Origin: Trichoplax sp. H2
Lineage: Eukaryota > Placozoa > Uniplacotomia > Trichoplacea
Assembly: GCA_003344405.1 (NCBI GenBank)
Contig: NOWV01000005.1
Location: 1 to 64,000, forward strand
Length of the DNA: 64,000 nt
Direction: 5' to 3'
Part shown: one piece after another, positions 13,130 to 32,400 of the stretch
How positions within the stretch are numbered: the first letter of the stretch is position 1
Layout of the letters: each line of letters opens with the position of its first letter
Notes under the pieces: generated by a model
Told to the model about the DNA's origin: nothing
Database searches by the model: none
Seen by the model: the letters and a program-made list of their open reading frames with translations, nothing else
Program-made: the position numbers and the translations under genes

Positions 13130-14700
13130 ATGGAAATGATGGCATCGAGTGGAGAATTACCACCTAAAGATTTTTCCGATGATCAAAGTTACAGTGATGC
13201 TAGCACAAATTCGTCATATTCATCGCCATGTTCATCCGTAATCATATCCACTGGTGAAGAAATCACTAGCAATGTAAAATTTTCTTTGAATGGCTCCTCA
13301 CTGCAAGTGGTTATTAGATTGATTGCTTGGCTGATATATTAAATATTTACAATATGTTCTGTTTAACTAGTATCAAGGGAAAGAGTTTAATGGATACTGG
13401 ATAGGAAATTCATCAAGCTGTAGCCAGATAGAAAACAGAACAGCAATGCCGTTATCCTTTCCTTATGGTGATATAACAGTTCGCCAGATTTATCCTAATT
13501 TCAATCTACAATTCGAGAACGATTATCCATACTATTTTCAAAAGGTAACATACTTTAGCTATCGAGTTTACTCTCTTGATATCGTCAACTTGCTGGATAT
13601 TGCAATAATTTCCATGAAAGATATGTCCACCAGAAGCAGTTATCGCATAATTACATATTCAATGACTGCATTGACCATATTGCGGTTGTTAGTAAAATTT
13701 TGGATAATCTTATTAGTAATGCACTCAAATTAATTGTACAGGGAACTCCTATCCATTTAGCTAATAATCAAGTCAAAAATATACAAGATTTAGCCCAAGA
13801 AGATTTCATAGCTTGTGCAAAACTTTATCCTGAATTAAAATTGGATACAAGTAGGATCGTTTATAAAGACGATAGTTCAAGTACAGAAAAAGTATTGATT
13901 GGATTTATTACCGCAGAATCCAACCAACAGGTACCAGTGTGTCTTAAAAAAATTATTCACTATCCGCATTATTCTATTCTTGTTCATGTTATTGCTCGAG
14001 TTTGTAATTTAACTAGTGTATTAAATTCTATGAATGATAGTGAACATTAATATTGCTACCTTAAAATTATCCAATGCTACATAGCCTAAAACTAGGTAGA
14101 AGAAATAGCCCATTCATAATTCAAGTTTTCCAATATTTAACGCAGCAATTTGTTATCATACTGTAATTACTTATTCTACCCCCCAAAATTTTCCATTCTT
14201 ATTCATTCTATAGCATGATCCTATTGTTTAGGCAATATAATTATTGAGTCCATCATAGTTAATAAAATACCTTAAGCACAAACTTATCTAGCTATTGCAG
14301 AAGTGCAGTATTTACCCGTAGCTTACAGTTATTTTGATCTAATACTTAGATGAACTGATATTCCTTTCCAAGAATTATATTAGCTCAATCTTATACTAGC
14401 ATTAAACTATGTCTATCAGTTCATTTCCATAACGTTACAGATTAATTATTTTAGTTTAAGCATGAAATACTAATGGATAGACAAATATTGCAGGTACAAA
14501 TGGAATTTGCCGCGGAACATCCATTCTTCGTTATAGGCCGCGGTTGGTCATCTTGCCAACCGACAAAGACAGCTAATCGATATCAGTTAAATTGTCAATT
14601 ATTATCTGTCGGTGATGTTTGTTTTACACTATCATTAGTTCCCATTTTACCTAATTTATGTTCAGACACCTCTGTATATTGCAATAAAACTACCGAATAA
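13130..14700 (+). CDS. ATXN1: Ataxin-1-like AXH-domain protein
   Basis: Four exons (13130-13306, 13371-13544, 13742-13930, 14494-14700), all phase 0, encode 248 aa. Residues 1-50 are Ser/Asp-rich low complexity. From about residue 112 the AXH fold follows: YFQKGTPIHLANNQ, IQDLAQEDFI, then HPFFVIGRGWSSC and LSVGDVCFTLSLV. AXH is the RNA- and protein-binding domain by which ataxin-1 and its paralogue ATXN1L dimerise and bind Capicua and other transcriptional repressors. In human ataxin-1 this domain sits inside an 800-residue protein. Here it forms the C-terminal half of a small one, with no polyglutamine, no basic nuclear-localisation tail and no HMG box (which excludes HBP1 as modelled). The gene converges on GMPR, as ATXN1 does in humans. 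An upstream exon remains possible. Confidence 0.9.
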
Positions 14701-15618
14701 AGAAAATATGATATTAAAGTAGACTGTCTTTTAAGGAATTTACCATTTTGATTAATATGAAAGGGAAAATGAATGAAGATAGGTTGCGTGAACTACGTAG
14801 CATTAGAAATCAATTGACTTTCGGTAATGGTTGTTAATTATTGGAAGTAGTATTTCAATATTGCACTAGTTAGACGGTATTTAACGGATTTGCCATTTTG
14901 ATTAATAAGCAAGGGGAAATGGGTGAAAATAGCTTACCTGTTACTGCTGGATGTTATGAATGATAAATCATCATTGGTACCGTATATAGCATAGGATATT
15001 CATAATATACTGTAACTATGACACTATAACGCTGGATATTGAACATACGAGTATAATCAAAATCTGATATTATTAACGAAAGTTCTTAAGCCTTTACTCA
15101 AACCATGTATTTCTTACATTTTCGACACATAATTAGGCTGGGCCCGAGAATATCAACTACCAGTACTTTCGTCTACATGCACATGAACTTTGATAATTAT
15201 AATACGACTCGTATAATTCTTCGTTTTTGTAGGAATTAATCAGTATTCCCTTTATTTCTGATTAGTTTTCTAACGTTTGTAATACATTAAGAGAACGATG
15301 TTATCAGTTCAGAGAGTTCTCTTGATCTATTTTAATCATCAACATCATTATCTCTAATATTTAAACTAGTTATGCATATTAAGATACTAGAGAGTGTGAG
15401 CAAGTTAAAATTGATTGCCTTTCTTTAAATTCATTTTTAAATTAACCGACTACAGCATTATTGATCTGATATGCGTCAGTTACATGCAAGGACAGAAAGA
15501 AATCAGTCACGTAAGATAATAATCAGCTTCAGGTTAATGTATAACAAATTATAATGTTATACTACGCTAATTACTTTTAATATATGGTAATCATGGACTG
15601 TAACTGTTGCTGTCGGTA
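14701..15618. repeat. Convergent spacer with a 150-bp duplication
   Basis: TTAAGGAATTTACCATTTTG at 14731 and TTAACGGATTTGCCATTTTG at 14881 begin two degenerate copies exactly 150 bp apart, both continuing with GATTAATA and a purine-rich GGGAAAATG-like stretch. The rest (about 14950-15618) shows no recognised feature and should hold the 3' UTRs of the AXH gene and GMPR. Confidence 0.7.
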
Positions 15619-20493
<4,875 letters not shown>

Positions 20494-23430
20494 GATTTTC
20501 CTTGCTAATGATTTTTTTTGGAAGGGAGCGATGCGATAGCAGTGGCCAGGTATGGAGGCAATGAATTAAAAATGACTTTGATTTACCGTTTATCCAGTGA
20601 TGGACTCCATTTGGTAGGAGAGCGCAATAGCGTATGAGACACTATACGGTGTTATCACAATATGTCTTCCAGGTCAGTCTGGTCGTCTTACCGTAGTCCT
20701 ATCGGAATACTGCATAAGCATTTCTTCAGCTTGCAAGAACCCCCTGTCCATCTCCATGATCATGGAATCCATGCATCTCCATCACTACATTAACTCTTTA
20801 GGCTTGTTTAGCAGTAGTTGATAGCTGTATTAAATCATAGACTTTAGTAACTTTTCTTTCCAGTTATCTATGATTTAAGTACTATGCTATGCTAATCTAT
20901 TTCTGCATCAGTCATGCAGCATCAGTGAGTAAAGACAGCTTATACTTACGAGTACTACGGGAGAATCATAGCTTAGTAAATTTTGTTCTATAGCTCCGTC
21001 TCGTGGTAAAGGATAACTGTATTAAATCATAGACTGTGGTGGGGGTTTTCCTCCTCGTAACCTACGATTCAACGGAGCGATATGCGAGGGCGAGTATAAT
21101 CGAGTACGGTATAAGTCATTAGTATCAGTCCAAGAAAGATTCTACCGACATGATTATAGAGCTACGAATTATACTCCATGGACTATTTAGATCTATCCAG
21201 CAGTAATTCATAGCAATAGAACTTTATTCAATCGTGGACTCTAGCGTAGTTTCCTTCTAGTAATCTATGACTTTATACAGCGATAGGTAGCAGTGAGCGT
21301 AAGCATTCGCGATTTAGGTATTAGGGGCAATCAAGAACGGAAATTTTTAGACGGCTATCTTGATAGGTGGAGGCCTTCAGCCATAGTCTACTTATTATAT
21401 ATTTCTTTCTGCTATCTCTTCTCACTCTTTATGACATCGACTAGGATAATAGCAATCATAACTCTACTCAGAAATGCTGCAATAACTTGACAGATGTTCC
21501 ATAATGCATTGATATCTATCATGTTTATCTAATGGATTTATTCTAAATGAGTACAGACTATACGCGTAAATATTATAAAAATGATTGCTTCTAATCATAT
21601 CCTAAAATTCGTCAACTTGGATAAAGAATTCAATCGATTATTACTAAAATTGAAGGCATTTCATGAAAACTGCCAAGATACTTTTTCCATGTTGAATTAA
21701 TAATGCATCTTATTTTCATAGAAGTTTATAATTTTCAGGTAAATATAATTAATTAATAGAATAGAATTAATTTCAGCGCCAATATTATTTATTTTTTTTG
21801 GCGGGGGGAGGGATAAGAAGATGGACTTAGATTGCACATGCGTGCAGTATATAATTAATTGCAATATTATGTAAAATAATACACTATGTCAATATTATGT
21901 AAAATAATATAGAATTGCAGTCCTCTAGGATAAAAACGTTGAAATTAAGCTAGAATTTAATAGGAAAATGGATAACGCATAATAAGAATATTAAACATGC
22001 CATAACCAACTATAGTATGCGTAACATAATTCTAGCATTATACTAATGATATAGATTTTCTATCATATATGCTAAAAACATAAAATTAATCTAGAATTAG
22101 CAGAAAAAATGAATATAGAATGAGAATATCGGAGAACGCATAATAATTAAAATGTGGAATAGTTTATCAAATAGGATAAATTCTCTAGTACCTTTACCAT
22201 GATATGAAATCAAATTCTCATTATATATGGTAAAAATATTAAATTAAGAGAAGATGAATTGAAAAATGAATAATATAACAATATTGACTAATTGGGATTG
22301 AAAATGTTTCGCAAAGTAGCGATCTGGCTAAAAATGCAATTATTCTAATCAAAAGTTCACACGTACGACTTCTATTTGTATTCCTTCATCTACTACAGAA
22401 TAAATGGATGGAAGAGTTTGTAATTATGGCTATTAAAATATAGAATAGGGATGTGAAATAATTTCTTAGCGAATTAAATGTGTGAAAAAGTGTATAGAAT
22501 GAATTTCCACTATTATACAGTACCATAGTATAGAATTTCCATCTTGCAAACAGATGATAAAAGTATTAAAATATGGCTAAAATAAAATTAGAAAACGACT
22601 AATATTAATGCCTAATCTGCATTCAAAGAATTTCTGAGGGTAGCACTCCTGCAGAAAATTGCAATAGCGTATTTTAATCGAAATTTACGCTCACTCTATT
22701 GTATTCCGTCATTGACTGTAGAATAGAAAATCTATAATTACAGTAATTAATTAATCCAGATGAAACGTCGATAGAGGTAATAGGGTTATCAACTCTTTAT
22801 ACACAAGCAGCAAATACCATGTAGCAACTGACTAGTATAAAGTCTAAAATTCAGGCAATCGTCATATTAAGTGCTTAGAATTTTTATTATACAAGTAGTA
22901 TTTAGAAATAGAAAAAAATTGTATTGCATATTTTTATAGGTTATTGCCATTTAACGCAATACAACCACTTTTGTAAGAAATGATTTTTGTATCAGTAGGA
23001 TCGATACACGCATAATGTATGAGTAAACTCTCAAGTAATAAGATACAATACGTCATGCATACAATATGCATCTATGGTATTACCAGGTCAATGTATATGA
23101 CTAATGCGTGTTAAAAATCTGATATTTGCTCTACGAAATCATTCATTATACACAGATTAAACTAACATGAACGCAATACAATAAATATAATCAAGTTTCT
23201 CTACTCTTCTATTACGGTAATAGTATCTTGCTTGTAACGTTAATAAGATCTATGATACTATTTTCAGTCAATGTAGATAAAATTAATTTCAATACTGACA
23301 AATAAAAAACAGGTATGTGTAGAAAGAGGTCATAGAATGCACGAATTTATAATATTTTATGGATATATCTCTTACATATAAAGTATGAGCGGTGTTGTAA
23401 CACATCATAACTTGACACAAATTATTGTAC
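20494..23430. other. Spacer between GMPR and PIEZO, repeat-rich
   Basis: No exon is supported. Two repeat groups are visible. At about 20810-21270, AACTGTATTAAATCATAGACT recurs near 20825, 21016 and (diverged) 21216, spacing about 190-200 bp. At about 21925-22610, units beginning AAAAACGTTGAAATTAAGCTAG, AAAAACATAAAATTAATCTAG and AAAAATATTAAATTAAGAGAAG recur about every 140-160 bp. A G-run GGCGGGGGGAGGGA lies at about 21800. The PIEZO 3' UTR should occupy the right-hand end. Confidence 0.6.
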
Positions 23431-26400
23431 TTATTCTACTTTTTGCTTATTTACCGCTAAACGAGTTAGTCGTATTATCGTCTCTGGAGATCTATATAAA
23501 AATATTAACTTTGCAAATAATTCTTCTTCCAATTCAAATTCATGTGATTCTCGCACCATATAAATTTCTTCACATAATTCATGGATTGCATTTGGGTCTG
23601 GAATTTCATCGAACATTATTCGATAAGATACCGATGAGACAAAGATACGTATGAAACGACCAACAACCAAGACTAACGAAACGTATAGACCAATAATACC
23701 ATATCCCGCTAAAAAGGACAATCCAGGCGGGATGACCTTGTCGCTAAAAACAATCATCTCTAGTGAATTCGACCGCGAACTTTTAGTATTATTAATATGA
23801 AAGGGTGATTTCTGAACTATACGCCACCATTCAACCATTGACTTTAGAACATCATCATAAGTGGGTCCTTTTAATAATTCTACGCCACAATCGACATAGC
23901 TACCATTATCTAATGCTTTAACAACAGTGGAAGCACCAGTAGCTGGAACCAGAACAAATGATGGGTATAACTTCGGTATTGTGACCATCGATGTTTGATT
24001 GTCATTAAACATTAACATTTGTGAAAGACCGTCGCGTAAATTTGGATCGTATAAATTAAAGTAATTATTGCCAGTTACCATGTCAGATACTAGAGCACTA
24101 TTAGGTTTACGATTAAATGACCAAGAAAACCGTAGAGTAATAGTTTGGTTTGAACTCAAATCATTAATTAACTTTTGCCTAACAGGTGGGCTTATCTCCC
24201 ATATAGGTGATGAATTTTCATTTAGTAAAACGCGCACAACATTCTCTCTGTCGTATTGCGAAAGAAAAGACCTAGCGGATGGATTGTTATACTTATGAAC
24301 ATTAAATAAATGATTGTAATCACTTTGCGATAACATCGTGATAGATCGTTGCTCAGCGGTATAACTATAAAGTGGCTCGTAGCCGACTATTGATAATGAG
24401 AATTGACCTTCAGTCGGTAAGTCAGCAATACCACTTGTTTTAGCTAATGACATAAACAGAAGAGGAAACCATATAATTGCACCTAAGAGAAATATCAAAA
24501 AACCTCCTAAGGCCACTTTAAACAATGGACTCTTCGGATCGCCTTTCTTTTGTGGATAGCTATTTTCGTAATCTCTTCGACATTTGGTATAAAAGATGTT
24601 ATAAAATATATCTTCCATTTTTAACCAATGCCATAACGTTAGTGTTGTATCAGTACAAGTCCAATCCATTAATGTTCGAAATTCAAGAAAGAACGGAATC
24701 GCGTTAACACATAGAACAAAATAATATGTATAATTATTAAATATGTCGGTTAAAAATCGCCGCAACACTCTTATCGGATAACCTTGGCATAACTGAAAGC
24801 AACTTAAGCGAAAGTAAATGCAATAGGTGATATATAATATAATTGCGGCAGCATTATATTTGAATGATCGACGAGTTAGAAATGGCAGAAAGAAAAATAA
24901 CCATGTATGAAGAGCGATAACCTGGATAATGTAGACGATTAATCTTGCCAGTAGACTGCGCCTTAAATAAATGGCACGATCGCATAACATTAATAGGAAT
25001 TGAGTTAACATAGCTATTAAAAATGGTAATGGAATGTTATTTTCGGCAATAAAAGTTGATAAATTATCATTTTGCGATGCATTTTCACCAAATGATGACC
25101 AACCGAAAATAATAATCAGGAAAGCTATAAAAGTGCATGCAAACATTGATGTGTAAACATCGATAGTTCCAGGTTTACTGTCATGTCGAAGTAATTGTTG
25201 TATGAACTTAATGTTTGGCCAAATCTCTTCCGATTCAGTCATCTCATCATGATCATTGTTGCTATCATCGTCGTTCCATAGACCAAATGATTTTAAAATA
25301 GCACAATGAAAAAATAATGATAATAGCAAGATTAAGTCAAATGCTACTATTCTTCCAAAATTATCCTCTTGTACTATTCCAATAATACGTGGAGCCCAAA
25401 AAGGATCGTTATTCCCATCTGGACGATTAAATGTCCAAAATGAGAACTGGAAAGTATACTTGATTAATACAACTATTTCCGTGTAGGTGAAAGCGAAAAT
25501 CCAAAAATATCGATGGGGTCGTGGAATTGATAAGAACGCCCATAAAAATGTGGATAAAGGAAGAATAAGTGATAATACCGTACCATGAACAATCAAATTG
25601 AGCAAGATTAGAAAGTAACAAATATTATCAGTATTAGCGCATAAGGAATAATAAAGTGCGAAAATGAAATGATCAAATCTTGACATATTTCCTTGCCAAC
25701 CATCATTGGATTCTGTTTTATACGCTAATGAAGATTGTAATCTTTGAAGTTCTTTGGATTCTAAAGGTTCATCTAAGTCCAAATCAGCGTTAGCAGTGAT
25801 AACAGCAGCAGCAACGACCGTATTTTCTGCTGAATCATGAACATCATTGGTACTTGCAGCTCGTTCATTAGAATGTACTTTTGACAGATTAGCACGTTCC
25901 TGACGTATTTTTTTAGCTGCTGCCCTATATTCAATACCGAAAGTATCCAACCATCTAGTTAATTTATCCGTGTAAGTTATCCAGATGTTACAGTAAAGGT
26001 AGTTGATAAATCTTCGGAAAGCGCCTTTTTTCTTTTCTTCCTTGGACGTAACTTTGCCATCAAGGGAGTCTAATCTTGAGGGCTGGCTATCAGTTGTGAT
26101 ATCTTTAAGGGTAACCTCCTGTACATTTAATTGCTTATTCAAGAATAAACTATTTTGAGGTGCCGGTAAATCAGAAATATTTTCTTGGGTCTTAAAAGCC
26201 CTCTTTGTATCTGTAGATGCAGCATTGGATGCAGATTCAATAAATTGATTATGAGAATGTTTCGTATGTTCTTGGAGTGTAGAACTTGATGATTCCCCAT
26301 CAGCTATTCGATATTGCGTTGAAGCGGGTCCACCAGTTTGAGATTTCGAAACGTAAATAGAAGAATGCCTACCATATAACGGGTTGTCAGTTATGCCAGG

Positions 26401-29400
26401 TTCCGCTCGCTGAGATACATCATGACATTCGAAGTCTGTGTCTTGTTTTAAGTAGACTAAATCGTTAGAGGCTGCTTCGCTAGACTGTACGTCTTCATGA
26501 TGTTCATTAGCTATTTGTTGTTTATTTTGGATTTTTTCCTTTGAAGAAGGATCTAAATCATCAATTTGAGATTTATCTTGGGTGCTACGGTCATCGCTAA
26601 CGGTATCAGTATATTGAGTGTCAACGGTCTGTCCGACCAATTTTTCTTTCTGATATAAATCCCGGAATAAATAGTAATCACCAGCAGCAATTACTGCAAG
26701 TACAAAATAAAACGTCTAATCAGAAAATTTAATTTTTTTATTGATACTATAGGAAGAGTTGTACTCACTTTGTTCGTGTGATAAGTTTGCAAATAATTTG
26801 CTATTACGTCTAGATTTTAGTACTTCCACACTAAAATTGTGAAATAATAGTATAATGTAATAGTTTAGCACGTCTAATAAGTATAGCGTATCTTATTATT
26901 GCCTTATGTTAATCCTTAGTATCCAATTTAATGCTATAGTTACACCTGTCTTTGATTCGTTTTCTTATTTTTTCGCGACTTTCAATTTCTAGCTTAATTC
27001 GTTCTTGTCGACAATCACGTAAAAATTTAGCAACTCTAAGAGGCAATGAGCAGTATTTATTGAGATTCTTAATGTTATGAATAGCTGACTATCGATTAGT
27101 TTGTCCACGTTAAAAAAGCTTACTTTTTTGATAATTGATTAGTTTCGAATAACTCCTCTGCTACATAATATATCTGGTTACTATTGAAGATGAGTTGTTG
27201 AATTAATAAAAACATTAGGCAGACGCCATCGATTCCAACACCATATTTTTTAGGCAATGTGACACAGTTCATTCGTTCTACTGGATCTTTAAATCAGAAA
27301 AAGGAATTACCAAGAATATTTTAAGATTTTGAGAGCGAATTGAATGATAAAAAGGATTATAAATATAGTTTAAAATAATTGTTAATTAACCTTCTCCAAC
27401 AAACGCACGTAAACATACGACGTTAAATATTCTTGAGACAATACAAGGTATTATATTTGGCCAAGCACAAACCACAACCTAAGAAGTATATTGATAAGAG
27501 ATCAATAATGATATAACAGTAGTTTTAGCTTGAAAAACGTCGTAAACCTGTTAAGAAGTGTATTATTTCATGATGTACGTGTATCGACCGAACAAATAAA
27601 TTTTGATAATGTTATGTATCAAGAAACTAACCTGAAATGACGTCTTAAGCAAAATAACGGTATACGTGTAGGCAATAAACAGCTTCCACCTAAATATTAT
27701 CATATTCAATGTAATTCAGTTTAAAACTTAACTGAAATTATTTTTTAACTGTGATATGATCAGGATTACCTACCAGGTTTTCACCGTTTTGCCATTATCG
27801 TCGAATTTTAACCTTTTTACGATCGACTGACCATGCCATAAGAAGAAGAAATCAGCAAGTAGGAACCCAAAACAGAAGATATTAATTTGACTTGTTCCAA
27901 CAATAAATATTACTGCATATGTTATCCATAGAAAATATTGGAAGATGAATATCTAAATATTACATAATTGGAAAATATGAATTAGAATTTTGTAATAAAC
28001 ATAAACGCCGCAGTTCTCGAGGTATGATGATTTATAAGGTGATGTGCACAGAATTTAAATGATTTAAATAATGGGGAGAAAAATACGCAAGTAATTGTAG
28101 CTGAATTTTTTACAAGCTGATATGTCTTACTTGTATAGTATCTAGCCAACACCTGAATAAATACAAAACATATAGTAATGATTAGTGAGGTGTAAACAAC
28201 CCATTACAGTGTAGAGATATTGCGATATAAATCAAGAAAAAATACCTATTGTTTAAAAAATTGCCAGGATTAGTCATTTTTCCATCTTCTGCATGGATTC
28301 TAACGGTTAAATGTGAATCTCGCTTTCCGGATAGATATGCTTTCATTTGACAACATGCAAACATAAGCATAAAGAAATCTCCTACATAAAAGAATCATCG
28401 ATATAGGTTAATTTCTAGATTTTAATAAATTGTTCACGATAAGATGTATCTATATTTTGCATAGCTATTGTAAATAAATATTGATAAAGTGTATATCGGT
28501 ATAATTTACCTATCAGCAAGAAAGGATTTAACTTATAACGTATCTGAGGTAAGTACAGCCACTGCAACAAGTTTATATTTAAGTAACCAGTCCACGGGTA
28601 AACTGAAACATAGTTTCCGCTATTAATTTAAATGTAGCGCAAGTCATCAATTAACTTTAGGTTCATTATTATGAATATGTTTACCATAACATAGGTACGT
28701 AGGCAATCCTAGGAGTAACAAATATTGAGCAATAATAGAAATAGTAAGAAAAGCAATATAAATAGGCCATAATGTTGATAACTGTTTTCGTGGTAGAAAG
28801 AGTTGCAACCCAAGAACGACAGAATATATAGCGGAATAAACATCCCCTCTTGCGCCAATGACAATGATTTCCGTGAAAATACATAACTAAACAACAGTAA
28901 GAAATCACGTCAGAGAGCGTATTAGTAAGTACTATCTGCAAGTATTCTGTCGCAGCATAACACTAGGACATATAAAACCTTGAACAATGACTAACCTCTA
29001 TACCCCAAAGGCTACAGAAATTGTCAATAACGTATTTTATCCTGCTTTTTAGGGAGGTATCAATTTTGGTTTCATCGATATTTGGAAATAGAATTCCACT
29101 TGGTGGGCGTCTGGTATTTGTAAGTTCGTACATTTGCCTCTAGATATTTACAAATGAATGATTAACTTGAAATATAATAGTGAAATCTTATTGCATTATA
29201 AGTGGTAAATGTATAACTCTTTAGGTGCACACTCGACATATCTAATATTAATCAACAGTTCCTATCTGTAAATTTTATTCAGGTAGGATACAAACCTGGC
29301 GATGGTTGATAACTTTTTCCATAGTAATCAAGCAAATTATAGCGATATAGCCCTATGATTTTCAGAATATATAATTGACTAAATGAGTACATGCAATAAC

Positions 29401-32400
29401 AGCAAATCTTTTAAATTGATTATTTTCTAGATTAAAACTTGTTATCAAGTTAAGATGCCGAAAAATCTAAATAAATGTAAAAATAATTGGGGGTAAGGCT
29501 TACCCCAACATAACTAGATACGTTGGAGACTTTCTTTAATCCAAACCATTCGATATCATTTAGAGTACGATTTAAATAAAATGTTATAAACATTGTACCA
29601 TTCCATTCTGGTATTGCCTTTAATAAATTCGTCATAATAATTATCAGAAACGTAAGAGGAGGAGATATCAAGCTATACTGTAATTTTATAGCTACTTACA
29701 TATGAGCAATTGCTTCGTAAATTTTTGGTATCGATGACACTGAGCTGGAATGTCAGCTTAGAGAGTAAGCTAACCGCAATTAAAAGTGTCATAATATAGG
29801 ATAAGACTTTTTGTAGCCTTTGATATGGCAATTGTAGAATGACAAATATTGCAAAGATACCATTCAATGCAGTTACCTAAATAGTATGATAACTATTAAT
29901 AAAGGTAGTAAACATTCATTTTTAGCAGTAAACACTGATTACAAAAATATATTAGTTAATTAGTATGAGATCGTTACCTCTGCGACGCAAACAATAAATA
30001 TAGTGAGCATAACAGCCTTTACTATGTGTGTCTCTGCAAGAAGCCATAGAAAATTGTAAAGCTGAGTAAGTTTAGATGGCATTTCATGTAGAAATCTTTC
30101 AATTCTTTCATCTAAGTTCTGATTAGTCTCTTCGTTGAGTGATTGCGTTTCATGTGGATTGCTGTCAAGGCCATTTTGATTGACTTCTATTACAGTAAAT
30201 CTGGTTAAGTTGTGAGTTTATATCTTTAACCTGATATATAAGTAATACATGTCTTTGAAGAAAACATTACCTCTAAAAGGTTCTCCGACAGAAATTTCGC
30301 CTACAGTTGGTTCTTGATTTTCAATGTTATTCGTTGGGTAGCCATATTTTCTTTGTAGCTCTCCGAAATGTCTGGATCCTTTTAAGCTACTATAGATCAA
30401 AAACAGACGATGCAAGTACGAATTTTGTATTACAGCTGTAACTATGCACAAAGTAGGAGGTAAAAGATTCCCAAATAATGCCAATCTGCTCTTGTATTGC
30501 TTTAATCCAATATCAGCTAACCTGATGAATAAATGGCATATTTTTAATATCGAAATTATTGTTGTTGAAATTCATAGTGATTATCTTACCAATCGTTTGA
30601 CAAGTGCGTAGCATTTCTCCATAGTTCAGGTATCACATCAAATTGAAAGGTATATAATAATACCAGTACCAGTAACGAATACATTATAAGTATAATCCAG
30701 AAAGGTTTTAAAATAAATCTAAAAACAGGCCAAGATAACTGGAAAAAGAACGTTAAAAAGCCCAATAAATTTTCGCAACAATATTTTTTAGCCTTATTGA
30801 GCAATGAATTAATTATTGTGTAGAGAATACCTTATAAGTTACGGTTAGCAACAGGAAAAAGAACATGTAAATAATTTGATAAATGGTAGGCTGTCCATGT
30901 AGAGATACAATCAGTAACGCTCCAAGGCATGCTAATATCCAGTACTGGGCTAATAGAGTTTGGATTGTTATACCGATTACACGATAGAGTTCTCTTTCAG
31001 AATTTCTGGCTCTATTCTGCTTATGCCGAAGTGTAAGCCAAAATATTGCCAAGAAAATGCTCTGCGAATAGGAATACAAATAACATAATTGTAATTTCGT
31101 ATCATATTCTTCAGTGGTACAGTAATTAATATACTTTAAGTGTTCCTTTATTAAAGAACTCAATTAAAGAAAAACTGTTATAGTATTATTTCAAAGACTT
31201 GCATTACTTTCTACTGCAACTGCCTGTAAAGTTTTAAAAGTAGCTATATTTCTACTTAAGGAGTTTCTACTATTAACTTAATATCTGTATACCTGCAATC
31301 CCAGATGCAGGCACTGGTTAGAAAATCGTTGCAGACCAACTTGCTGTAAATTAAAACCGTTAACAACCTCAGGGAGTTCTTTGTGTAGATTAAGTCCATA
31401 TATGTAAGTAGCAATAATCATAATTTCGCCGTAGATAACTAAGAGCGGAGCAGTAGTCATCATGACCTCATACGTTCTCGGATGTATAAAAAACAGGCAA
31501 GCAAATATCAGTAGGACGAAAGCTGGCCAGGAATGGTACGAAATACTCCAAGTCTACATCAAATTGGGTAGAACACAGTATTACATGTAATTATTATTGT
31601 ATAGTATACTCGCGCATCATACTGTTACTACTGTAATTAAAGATTGATATTTATCCAATATTTTAAGAATTGATGGAAAGTATAGTAGCTCATGGATGCT
31701 ATTACAGATTTATGACAAATATGACCTTAATAGGTGCTAACTTACCAACATCGCGATCAATGCTAATAAATGTATGTTCATCTCAACGTATTGTAGAAAA
31801 GCATAAAATTTTTGCTGGCTATACTGTAAGATGATATTGTGTATGTGAAGATTTTCGTCGGTCTCGACAGCTGTTGGTACTGGTTCAAGGAGGACATTAT
31901 TCTCAGCTTCAATTCGTTGGTCATTGTTAGTGGCAACAGTCTATTACCATTTTAGATCATACCGTAAAACGAAAATACATGGATTATGTAATAAGAAACT
32001 TTTATATAATATACAAACATTTTGGGAAGTAACATCTTGATTTAAGGTAGAAGTTTGATGAGCATCTACATTGACCTGAAATAGTAATTACGGTATTTAT
32101 ATTTAGATAGACTATTAGATCTACATGATCAAACTATCTTGATACGATTTTTAAGTTCTTATGATATAGATTACCATATTTTAAGTAACTACAAGAATCT
32201 CTTTAGAACGAATAAATAATTATATACACTTTTAAGAAAGACACGTCTTGTATGTGAGTGAGGACTATCCATAAAATAGAAATACATTTACAAAAGGCAA
32301 CCATTTTGTAATCATAAAAAGATTATAACGTTTCTTATAGAAATGGACATGAATAGCTCTTAAAATTTCAATTTTAATAGATTATAACCTTTATAGTGAA

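Noticed and set aside
30739-30804. Extension of PIEZO exon 12 upstream of 30738
   Set aside because: The strong acceptor TTCTTTTTCCAG gives a direct match to the family at LSWPVFRF. The upstream open codons are the pyrimidine tract of the intron.
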